Source of the DNA: Oceanospirillum sp964342385
GTDB lineage: Bacteria > Pseudomonadota > Gammaproteobacteria > Pseudomonadales > Halomonadaceae
Assembly: GCA_964342385.1 (NCBI GenBank)
Contig: CAYFGP010000014.1
Span: 1-64,000 of the forward strand
DNA length: 64,000 nucleotides
Reading direction: 5' to 3'
The notes beneath the pieces are model-generated. The model worked only from the letters and a program-made list of their open reading frames with translations. It ran no database searches and was not told where the DNA came from. This document shows, piece by piece, positions 1 through 8,201 of the stretch; position 1 is the first letter of the stretch; each line of letters starts with the position of its first letter. The translations under genes were made by a program, and so were the position numbers.

Positions 1-109
1 AGCTCCTGATCAGCTATCAATGGAGCTGGTTTATGCTTAACCGGACAGTAGTGAACGTGGCTAAACCATTTCTTATATTTCGATCGTCATCGGCTAACAG
101 AATCTTCAT
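1..109 (-). pseudogene. broken or truncated response-regulator start
   Basis: Just downstream of the histidine kinase on the same strand, an ATG at 109 follows an AAGAGA ribosome site. The first 19 or so residues (MKILLADDDRNIRNGLATF) have the acidic DDD pocket and helix 1 of a response-regulator receiver. The frame then stops at 17-19 after only 30 codons, against roughly 120 for a receiver and 220 for a full regulator. One other frame stays open to the window edge but does not look like a receiver either. I see a genuine start; frameshift, deletion or assembly error are inferences, and the rest lies outside the window. Confidence 0.5.
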
Positions 110-125
110 GGTTTATTTCTCTTGG

Positions 126-1769
126 CTAAGTCCTGTCCTGATATTTTTGGTATGGCAAGGTAATCTCAAAGCGAGTGCCTTGATCTGCGTTTTTGTCAGG
201 GTTTGTGTTTTTGTCAGTGCTGTCACCTACAGAGGGGCTAAGCAGTTTTATTTCTCCACCGGCCTTGTGAACTAACCTATGGCAAACTGAGAGGCCTAAA
301 CCAAAGCCTTTTTCACGCGTTGTAGAATTCTGATAGGGCTGGAAAATATGATTAACGTTCTCGGGAGCAATACCTGGGCCAGTATCTCTAAACTGAATCA
401 CGAGCTGTTGTTGTTTAAACTCTGAACGAATAAACACCTGACTGCCAGCAGCATACTTGGTCACATTATCCAATAAGTTGTTTAATACGCATTGCAGAGC
501 CAGTTGGTTAAAGCTAATAGTTTGAGCTGTAGTCAGCTCTGTCGTCACTTTGATACTTTCTAATCCCAGCGCCGGTTGAAAGCTCTTAACAGCCTCCGTA
601 ATAGTGTGATTTGGAATCGCAGGCATAAGGGTAGCGGTAGAATCTACAGAGGGACAGGCCAGTATAATGGCATTGTCTACCAGATTACTGAGACGTTGGC
701 ATTCCATATCCAAAACATCACAAAAGCTATCTCTTTCATCGCTGCATACCTCATCCTTAATTAGACCTGAATATAAGCGCAGATTTGTCAGTGGTGTACG
801 GAATTCATGGGCGAGCTGTGCAGTATAGGTGGTACGTAGTTGTAACTGCTGTTCCTGCTCGCGGTGTTTGAGGTAAAGCTGAATAGCCAAGGCCAAAAAT
901 AAGACAAAAATGGGGGAGAGTACTGCGATATAGGCCGGATAGAGGGATTGCTGGTTCGAGAAGGATCCAGATGTTTCTTTTGTTTGCTGTAACAGTGCTG
1001 AATTTGAGAACCTCAATGACCAGGATTCAAAGGGTGCTGCTAATGGCTGTGAGAATACGCCAGAAGCGACAAGAGCATTTTCTAGGGCGTGAGTTTCCGA
1101 AGGTTTTGCTAGAGAGGCTGTTTGAACTAAGATCACTGCTAAGTCTGAATTCTGCCTTTGTTTCTGTTCTTGGATAATCAGATTATTCAATTTCGTTTCC
1201 AGCCACTCTGCGTTAAATAACACGCAATAGCTGTTTTCCCTGTTGTTTCGGTTTTTGTCTTTGTCTCGGCTTCTATCTGAAGAGATCCAGCAATTTAATA
1301 AAGCCTTTCCTGCGGAAGTTGTAGATGACGTGACAGTATCGAGTTGTTGCTTTTGGGCCAATTGAGCTTGCCGAGCAAGTGCTTGAAATTGCGTTTGATA
1401 GCGCTGCAGTAGCATTTTTTCGGTGAATAAGGCGCCAACTGTCTTTTCTGGTGGGAAGATACGGTGCCCAGAGTGAGAGGTGATTGTAATCAGGTCAATA
1501 CCCTGACGAGAGAGGGCCAACTCTCTCAGACGATCAGAGTTATGTTGAATCGCTTCAATCTTGTAGTGCCACTGCTGTAACGATTGGAGGAGTTTGTTAT
1601 TTATCGTCTGAGCAAAACGGCTGAGCTGATATTCAAGCAACGCTTGTTGTTCCAGTTGGCGGGCAGCTCTTTCATTATTTAGTGCCTTCACACCGAGTGT
1701 AGAGATAATCACAACAAGAATAAGTACCAGTGTCATGAGGCTCCATGCTGCAGAATCCAGTTTAACCAT
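126..1769 (-). CDS. membrane sensor histidine kinase
   Basis: A 547-residue two-component sensor. It has an N-terminal membrane segment (about residues 10-30), a periplasmic region of about 240 residues with no domain I recognise, and a second membrane segment (about 275-300). The cytoplasmic kinase core follows. His321 lies in the H-box (AHEFRTPLTNL), with an N-box (NNLLDNVTKYA), a G1 box (DTGPGIAP) and a G2 box (GFGLGLS). All catalytic motifs are intact, so it should autophosphorylate. There is no HAMP domain that I can identify. Sixteen bases downstream begins a response regulator that appears broken, so its partner may be lost or supplied elsewhere. The signal is unknown. Confidence 0.88.
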   Translation of the reverse strand: MVKLDSAAWSLMTLVLILVVIISTLGVKALNNERAARQLEQQALLEYQLSRFAQTINNKLLQSLQQWHYKIEAIQHNSDRLRELALSRQGIDLITITSHSGHRIFPPEKTVGALFTEKMLLQRYQTQFQALARQAQLAQKQQLDTVTSSTTSAGKALLNCWISSDRSRDKDKNRNNRENSYCVLFNAEWLETKLNNLIIQEQKQRQNSDLAVILVQTASLAKPSETHALENALVASGVFSQPLAAPFESWSLRFSNSALLQQTKETSGSFSNQQSLYPAYIAVLSPIFVLFLALAIQLYLKHREQEQQLQLRTTYTAQLAHEFRTPLTNLRLYSGLIKDEVCSDERDSFCDVLDMECQRLSNLVDNAIILACPSVDSTATLMPAIPNHTITEAVKSFQPALGLESIKVTTELTTAQTISFNQLALQCVLNNLLDNVTKYAAGSQVFIRSEFKQQQLVIQFRDTGPGIAPENVNHIFQPYQNSTTREKGFGLGLSVCHRLVHKAGGEIKLLSPSVGDSTDKNTNPDKNADQGTRFEITLPYQKYQDRT

Positions 1770-1826
1770 AATGACCCGGTTCTTCCTTGTTGGCTATTTC
1801 ACACTTCATTTGTGATTATTTGACCG

Positions 1827-2405
1827 CTACGGTTGGCCGTTTCCATCTGGCTCATTTTTAGCCGTGTCTTTGATCACGACACAAGTGTGCCCCTTTTTTT
1901 GTAGATAGTCGCAAGCATCGGGAATATTCTCACTAGCAGCTTGCTGCAGAAAGCGGATGGCTTCAGCTTTATTAATTTTGGTACCAATACCTTCATACAA
2001 GGCGACACCATAGTGATAGCGTGCCAGGCTCGAATATCCTGCCTCATCCTGTGACAGGGCTCCACGCTTCATTAGTGCTGTAGACTTTTGGAGGTCTTTT
2101 TTAACACTAACGCCTGCTTCATAAATCTGTGCCAGCCACAACATGGAGTACACATCGTTCCAGCGCTCGATACAGTCTTCAAAGATCTTAATGGCTGCCT
2201 GATGATCTCCGGTTTTATCTGCAGCGTAACCGTAAAGGCATTTCATACGTTTATCGCTATCGATCCAAGCCGTATAGGACAAATCACTGGTATTAAGCTC
2301 AGCATCATCCGTTTGCTCTGCATAGGCGATTTGACTGATAGTTAAGGCACAGATCAGAAGGGTAGATAAGAGATGTTTCAGTGTTAGGGAGGCCGAAATA
2401 AGCAT
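1827..2405 (-). CDS. secreted Sel1-like repeat protein
   Basis: A 192-residue protein with an N-terminal signal peptide ending near AYA (about residues 27-29). Helical repeats follow that resemble Sel1/TPR units: segments such as LAQIYEAGVSVKKDLQKS and YGVALYEGIGTKINKAEA carry the alternating small and aromatic residues of these repeats. Such proteins are usually periplasmic scaffolds for protein contacts. Two cysteines near the C-terminus (CDYLQKKGHTC) could form a disulfide. It lies upstream of the kinase on the same strand with a gap of about 57 bases and may be cotranscribed. The partner is unknown. Confidence 0.72.
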   Translation of the reverse strand: MLISASLTLKHLLSTLLICALTISQIAYAEQTDDAELNTSDLSYTAWIDSDKRMKCLYGYAADKTGDHQAAIKIFEDCIERWNDVYSMLWLAQIYEAGVSVKKDLQKSTALMKRGALSQDEAGYSSLARYHYGVALYEGIGTKINKAEAIRFLQQAASENIPDACDYLQKKGHTCVVIKDTAKNEPDGNGQP

Positions 2406-2436
2406 GGTTACGCTCCTTGTTTATACCGGCTAGCTT

Positions 2437-2826
2437 TTAAACTGGATAGCAGAGATAGTTAATGGTTAAGAGCAGTAGCCAGAGGCCAATTTCCAGCGTC
2501 TCAGTGATGGGTTGGATTCGACGCAGGGCACCATAGATATGAACTGCCAGCATAAAAGAAAACACCAGAGTGAGCATTTCAAAAGTAAAACTAGCTCCTT
2601 CACCGGTGTAGGCCGCTTTGAAAATAAAGTATTCCACGATCAGCACGAATGCGCCCAAACAGCGGCCAAAATAGACGGCTAAGTCTTTCTCTTCGGGTAG
2701 TTTCCAGAGCAGCATTCTGGCCCAAAACATCGGTGTCACAAATAGAGGAATAGCAAAAGCCAGTGTGGTTACTGAGCCTAATATCCATAAGTAGGTTGAG
2801 GCGTATTGGACATACATTCCCTGCAT
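2437..2826 (-). CDS. small four-helix membrane protein, unknown function
   Basis: A 129-residue, strongly hydrophobic protein with about four predicted membrane helices (residues 10-33, 45-68, 78-98, 108-127). Charged residues lie mainly in the short loop WKLPEEKD and at RRIQP. No catalytic motif is visible and I do not recognise the family with confidence. It precedes the Sel1-like gene on the same strand with a gap of about 30 bases, which suggests one transcript. It diverges from the truncated DUF2306 gene. Confidence 0.65.
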   Translation of the reverse strand: MQGMYVQYASTYLWILGSVTTLAFAIPLFVTPMFWARMLLWKLPEEKDLAVYFGRCLGAFVLIVEYFIFKAAYTGEGASFTFEMLTLVFSFMLAVHIYGALRRIQPITETLEIGLWLLLLTINYLCYPV

Positions 2827-2939
2827 AATAGTTCCTTATTAGCTTTGTTTGATTGATGAAGCTTGAGCTTCTGAGCGATAGCAGAGAGACTATCCCCTCA
2901 AACAAATGGAAGTGTCAGAAATATGTAAGGATTGATGTT

Positions 2940-3146
2940 ATGACCTATCTACAGCTCGCTTATCCTCACCTTGCCACTGTTGTACCTGCTTTTGTGCTCG
3001 GCAGCTATCTGATGTTGAACCGTAAAGGAACGCCTTTTCATAAAATGTTGGGCAAGCTTTATATGCTGCAGATGTTGATCATTGCCATTGTCAGCTTGTT
3101 TATGTCAGCGGAAATAGGGCCAAGTAGGCATCAGTGTCGTAAATAG
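2940..3146 (+). pseudogene. truncated DUF2306-type membrane protein
   Basis: From the ATG at 2940, preceded by TAAGGA, the product reads as the N-terminal part of a DUF2306 membrane protein. It has a first helix (LATVVPAFVLGSYLML), the conserved RKGTPFHKMLGKLYM segment and a second helix ending at AEIGP. It then degenerates into SRHQCRK and stops at 68 residues. Full-length relatives have further helices. Only 48 bases separate the stop from the next gene, so the missing part has been deleted rather than frameshifted. Probably non-functional, though a short peptide may still be made. Confidence 0.6.
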
Positions 3147-3194
3147 AATAGAGTGATCTTAGGATCAAAATAAATTTGTGGGAAGGTAATAACT

Positions 3195-6100
3195 ATGTGC
3201 AGACGTCTCTCGTGTTATCTCATCAGTTTTATGATGTTTGTTCTAGTATCGGCCTGTTCAGATGAGCCTCAGCCAAAAGAGGTTAAAAAAGAGCAAGTTC
3301 AAAATAACATCACATCTACTTCTTCCAGTATAGCGGTCGAATCAGTGAGTTACGAAAACCATCTGCCTTTTAAGTTACTGGATATATCTGAACAAATGTA
3401 TGGTGATGTTAATGCAATAGCAGTGAAGTTCAGTCAGCCGCTAAAGCCTGGGCAAGAGTTCGCGAATCTGATTCAAACCCAACCTCAATTATCCGATCCA
3501 GTTCTAAGTAAAGATGCACGAACGCTGTTCTTTACTGGCATTGAATCTGAACAAAATTATCAGATTGCAGTAAATCAGCAGATTCTGGCGACTCAAGGGC
3601 AGTGGCTACCAGAAGCCAGTGAGAAAACATTAAAAACACGCGCCATGCCGGCAACCGTCAATTTTGAAGTTAATGGTGCTGTGATGGTTCCAGGTAAGGT
3701 TGATGCTCTGCCTGTGATGTCAGTGAATGTGTCTGAGGCAGATTTGGAATTGTACAGGGTCAAGCCCGAATCTATGCCGCGATTTTTCAGTGAGTACAGT
3801 TATCTGAAAGAGGAGTGGTATTCCGCGGTCAACATGGAGCAGTATCTGGAGCATGTTTACAGCATGAAGCTCCAGTTGGGTGAAAAACGTAATCAGCGCT
3901 ATAAAAACAATATTCCCCTGCAGGATATCCCCGCCGTTCAACAACAGGGGATCTATCTGGCCATGATTCGTCAGGCTGGTCGTTTGAAATTTCAGGATTC
4001 AACCTGGTTTACTCTGTCATCGATAGGTCTTCAGGTACGGGAGTTTAGTCAACAGCTCTATTTTATTGCCCAGGATATTGCTACCGGTCAAACATTGGCG
4101 AACACTGAAATTCGCTTGTTGGGCTACAACGGAGAGTTGCTGGATGCCGGTACAACCGATGCCTCAGGTTTGTGGAGCAGGCAAAGTCAGTGGGCGGATA
4201 ATAAGGAACCTCAACTGGTATTAGCGTTGAACAACGGTCAGGTAACAGCGTTGCAATACCACAGTGCCTGGGTTGATCTATCTGCTTTTGAGCTTAACAA
4301 AACGCCTTTTCAGTCCATTGAGCACTTGATATTGGCACCTCGCAATATCTACCGTCCAGGCGAACTATTTTCTGGCGCGGTATTAAAACGTGCCCATGAT
4401 GGTGGTTTATTAGGTGGTGATATCAAGCTGAAAATCCATCAGCCGAATGGTGATGTGGTTACCGAACAGATATTGTCTGAGCAAGATATCCCAGGCTATT
4501 ACCCTCTGAATTATCAATTGGCTGACAATGCCCCCAGCGGAACCTGGCAACTAGAGGTATTCAGCCCTGAATCTGAGCAAGAAATCCAATGGTTTGATTT
4601 TTTGGTAGAAGACTTTTTACCGGAGAAATTGCGCTTAGAGGTTGAAGGCGGCTTAGATAATATTGCGTTGTTTTCTGCTAATCAGTTACCTGAGCTTCAA
4701 ATTACAGGTGAATATCTTTACGGAGCACCTGCTGCAGGCAATAAGCTGGATAGCACCATCTCAATTACTGCTTGGCATCAGTCTCTGGAATCATTGGCGG
4801 ATTACTATTTTGGTCTGCCGGACAAAAAGGTTTCACATACGGTTTTCTCCCAACCGCAACGTTTAAATGATGAAGGTAAAACTGTATTAAAGCTGACAGA
4901 ACAAGACTTTGCCTGGTCTAAAGTCAGTACACCGCTAAAACTCAGCTATAGCCTAAGTTTGTTTGAACAAGGGGGCAGGGCAATTAACCGTGCTACCTCT
5001 GCGCTTTATTGGCCTGCCAAAAGTTTTGCCGGTGTGAAACCGGGTTTTGATAATCATATCTCTGCTAAAAATAGTGAAGTCTTCTTTGACCTCATTCGGG
5101 CAAATGCTCAAGGTGAATCTTTGAGCAGTGGCTCAATCCAATTAGAGCTACATCGTATCGAGGAGAATTATTTCTGGAGTTATACCCAACAGCGGGGTTG
5201 GTTCCATGAGTTAGAGCGCAAGGAATATCAGATTGCAGAACAACAAGTCGCTCTGTCTGAAAATGAGCCTGCCCGAGTGACTCTTCCGGTTGAGTGGGGC
5301 AAATATCGTTTAGAGTTGGTGGATCAGGTATCAGGCACTCGGACGGTTTATCCATTTCAGGCTGGTGAGTCATGGTTTAACGAGTGGATGGCCAGTGATC
5401 AGTTAGCACGCCCGGATAGAGTTAATCTTGCGTTGAATAAGGATGCTTATCTCCCAGGTGATGAGGTGACAGTGCGTTTAAATGCACCAACAGAAGGACG
5501 GGCATTAATTCTCTTGGAAACTGATCGGGTCCTCTTCTCTCAAGAGGTAGTACTGCAAGATAAGAAAGCAACATTTACTTTTAAAGTGCCGGAGCACCTA
5601 GGTCGGCATGATGCCTATATCAGTGCCTTTGTAATAGCGCCAACAGATGATAATGATAAGTTCAGAAAACGCAGTGCAGGTTTTGCCCATCTGCCTTTGG
5701 ATCGCTCAGCACGACAACTGAATATGGTTATGGGTCTGCCTGAACGTCTGATACCGGAAAGTGAAAATACGCTTCAGGTTACCGTGACTGATAGTGATGG
5801 CAATGCTTTTAACGGTGACGCCTGGATCAGTTTGGCAGTCGTCGATTCTGGGATTTTAAGTGTTACCGGTTATACCATGCCTGATCCATTTGAGTTCTTC
5901 TATTCCCCAAGAAGTTATGGCGCCAGCTGGCGTGATATGTACGCTGATGTTGCTGAGCAAACACTATATAAAGCAGCAGGTGTGCGCTGGGGAGGCGATG
6001 GTTTGCTAGCTCGTGGAGGTCAACGGCCTGACGTAGATGTCAAATTACTGAGTCTGTTTAATGAACCGGTTAAGGTAGAAAATGGCATTGCAAACCTAGA

Positions 6101-8201
6101 GTTTGATCTCCCTGTATTTGATGGTGAAGTCACCTTAATGGCAACGGCTTTTGCTGGTCATTCATTTGGTTCAGAACAGCAATCTGTGAAAGTAGTATCA
6201 CCGGTTGTCGTTGATCTGGCTCGTCCCCGTTTCCTGGCTAAAGGTGATCAGAGTCAGCTGATGTTTGAGCTGACTAATACCAGTGAACAGGCGTTAGAGA
6301 TTGAAGTCGTGCTGAGTGTTTCTGGAGCTATTTCAACAACTGCCCTAGACGCTGTTTCTGTATCCTCTCAAGAAGCCCAGATATCCCAAGAAAGCGGGAC
6401 AATCCAGGAAAGCGAGAGATCTCAAGCAACAAAGGCTGTGAAAGTTCGCCTGATGCCGGGTAAACGTCATATTGTCCCTGTGTCTGTTACCGCTGACTCT
6501 ATCGGGCAAGGCCATATTCAGGCTGATATCACACTGACGGAAGCCGATGCTATTGACGCAGTCTCCTCTGAGACTGAGTTAAGTCACAAGCAGCTACAAC
6601 GCAACTGGTCTGTGTCGGTACGGAGCGCCGTGCCTGCTGTTTATCACTCTTTTATGCAAGTTTTGGGAAATGGTCAAAGTCTTGCGTTTCCATCTGATCA
6701 GCTGAAGGGCTTCCAGCCTGATAGTGTCCAGGCTCAGCTTAGAGTCAGTAATGTTCTGGGATTGGATAAGAAGCGCCATCTGGACTTTTTACATGATTAT
6801 TCTTATGCCTGTCTGGAACAAACCACCAGTAAAGCCAGTACGCTGTTATATCAAAATGATTATTCCGCTTTTAAGGCGGCGATGACCCGTTTGGCTGAAC
6901 TGCAGCATGAAAACGGTGGCTTTGGTCTCTGGTATAACCAATCCCCGGAACAGCGTTGGTTGACGGTGCATGCTACTGACTTGATGCTAAGGCTTAAAAA
7001 AGAAGGTTATCTATTACCTGATGGCTTGTTGGATACGGCATTAAATCGGGTTGAAAGTTACGCCTACAGCTATCATTCCTCGCGTCGCAATGCCTATTAT
7101 GAAGCGGCATATCGGCTTTATGCCGCTTATATATTGGCAAAAGAGGGGCGTATCTCCTTGGGTAAAGTCCGTGGTCTGATTAAGGATCATTTGAGCTACG
7201 GTAATGGTGCTCTTGCTGGCGTATTGGCGGGCTACGCTCTGATTTATACCGGCCAACAAGCGGAGGGGAGTGATCTGATTGTTAAAGCGTTGCCACAGGA
7301 ACGAGAGCACTATTCCGGTGATTACGGTTCCGATATCAGAGATGAAGCGCTAATCACGGCTCTGATCTTTGAAGAGGGAGCTGTTAGATATCTCGATAAG
7401 GGTAGCAGAGCCCTACTGGAGAAAAAGCTACGACATTTGGTGATTCAGGTTCAGCAGGCCCGCTATCTGAGCACTCAGGAACATAGTGCATTACTGCGTC
7501 TGGCGGTTCAGCTGGAAAAACGCTCGGCTAAAGCCTGGAAAGGTACTCTGGCACAATCAGATCAATTAACTGCATTGCAAGCCAAAAAAGAACTGATCGT
7601 CGCTTTAGACAGGGCTCAGTTAAAGGATACCCATTTTATCTATAGAGCTAATAACAGTCAGAATGAAAATGATCAGCACAAAGGTGTACTGTACGCTTAC
7701 TACAACTGGACTGCCTTACCTGAGGGAGAACCGAAGTCTTTCGATCAGGGGATTGCGGTACGTGCCAACTACTTTAAAGTGCAAAATAATAAAGCCTTAC
7801 CTTTGACGGAACAGGATGAACTTCAGTCTGGTGATCTGGTTCTGGCCCATGTCAATCTGCGCAGTCATAAAGACCTGGCCGATCTGCTTGTCTCGGCTTT
7901 ATTACCAGCGGGTCTTGAGTTGGAAAACCAACAGCTGAAGCACGCGATCAAGCTGGAAGGTATTACCTTGGAAGGCCAGACAGTACAGACTCGGGCACAA
8001 CTGAACTATGAGGCTTATCTGGATGATCGTTATGCGGCTGCGTTGGAGCTTTACAAAGGAGAAGATGCTGATCTGTATTATCTATCCCGAGTGGTAACAC
8101 CTGGGCAGTATCAGGTGCCGCCGATTTTGGCTGAGTCTATGTATCAGCCTGATATTCGCGGGCAAGGTGTAGCATTGCCCATGATAATGATTAACCCTTG
8201 A
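3195..8201 (+). CDS. yfhM: bacterial alpha-2-macroglobulin lipoprotein (YfhM-like)
   Basis: A 1668-residue, full-length relative of E. coli YfhM, a periplasmic protease trap. The signal peptide ends in a lipobox (LVSAC) with the lipidated cysteine at residue 21 and Ser at +2. Macroglobulin-like domains follow, with family landmarks such as RNIYRPGELF and YLYGAPAAGN. The thioester motif CLEQ is intact at Cys1206-Gln1209, so covalent capture of attacking proteases is expected. The C-terminal part keeps the family motif LLPAGLELENQ. The gene overlaps pbpC by three bases (TTGA). This pairing suggests envelope defence coupled to peptidoglycan repair, an established genomic association. The stretch around residues 1050-1080 is rich in Gln, Ser and Glu and may be a poorly conserved linker. 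Confidence 0.95.
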   Translation: MCRRLSCYLISFMMFVLVSACSDEPQPKEVKKEQVQNNITSTSSSIAVESVSYENHLPFKLLDISEQMYGDVNAIAVKFSQPLKPGQEFANLIQTQPQLSDPVLSKDARTLFFTGIESEQNYQIAVNQQILATQGQWLPEASEKTLKTRAMPATVNFEVNGAVMVPGKVDALPVMSVNVSEADLELYRVKPESMPRFFSEYSYLKEEWYSAVNMEQYLEHVYSMKLQLGEKRNQRYKNNIPLQDIPAVQQQGIYLAMIRQAGRLKFQDSTWFTLSSIGLQVREFSQQLYFIAQDIATGQTLANTEIRLLGYNGELLDAGTTDASGLWSRQSQWADNKEPQLVLALNNGQVTALQYHSAWVDLSAFELNKTPFQSIEHLILAPRNIYRPGELFSGAVLKRAHDGGLLGGDIKLKIHQPNGDVVTEQILSEQDIPGYYPLNYQLADNAPSGTWQLEVFSPESEQEIQWFDFLVEDFLPEKLRLEVEGGLDNIALFSANQLPELQITGEYLYGAPAAGNKLDSTISITAWHQSLESLADYYFGLPDKKVSHTVFSQPQRLNDEGKTVLKLTEQDFAWSKVSTPLKLSYSLSLFEQGGRAINRATSALYWPAKSFAGVKPGFDNHISAKNSEVFFDLIRANAQGESLSSGSIQLELHRIEENYFWSYTQQRGWFHELERKEYQIAEQQVALSENEPARVTLPVEWGKYRLELVDQVSGTRTVYPFQAGESWFNEWMASDQLARPDRVNLALNKDAYLPGDEVTVRLNAPTEGRALILLETDRVLFSQEVVLQDKKATFTFKVPEHLGRHDAYISAFVIAPTDDNDKFRKRSAGFAHLPLDRSARQLNMVMGLPERLIPESENTLQVTVTDSDGNAFNGDAWISLAVVDSGILSVTGYTMPDPFEFFYSPRSYGASWRDMYADVAEQTLYKAAGVRWGGDGLLARGGQRPDVDVKLLSLFNEPVKVENGIANLEFDLPVFDGEVTLMATAFAGHSFGSEQQSVKVVSPVVVDLARPRFLAKGDQSQLMFELTNTSEQALEIEVVLSVSGAISTTALDAVSVSSQEAQISQESGTIQESERSQATKAVKVRLMPGKRHIVPVSVTADSIGQGHIQADITLTEADAIDAVSSETELSHKQLQRNWSVSVRSAVPAVYHSFMQVLGNGQSLAFPSDQLKGFQPDSVQAQLRVSNVLGLDKKRHLDFLHDYSYACLEQTTSKASTLLYQNDYSAFKAAMTRLAELQHENGGFGLWYNQSPEQRWLTVHATDLMLRLKKEGYLLPDGLLDTALNRVESYAYSYHSSRRNAYYEAAYRLYAAYILAKEGRISLGKVRGLIKDHLSYGNGALAGVLAGYALIYTGQQAEGSDLIVKALPQEREHYSGDYGSDIRDEALITALIFEEGAVRYLDKGSRALLEKKLRHLVIQVQQARYLSTQEHSALLRLAVQLEKRSAKAWKGTLAQSDQLTALQAKKELIVALDRAQLKDTHFIYRANNSQNENDQHKGVLYAYYNWTALPEGEPKSFDQGIAVRANYFKVQNNKALPLTEQDELQSGDLVLAHVNLRSHKDLADLLVSALLPAGLELENQQLKHAIKLEGITLEGQTVQTRAQLNYEAYLDDRYAAALELYKGEDADLYYLSRVVTPGQYQVPPILAESMYQPDIRGQGVALPMIMINP

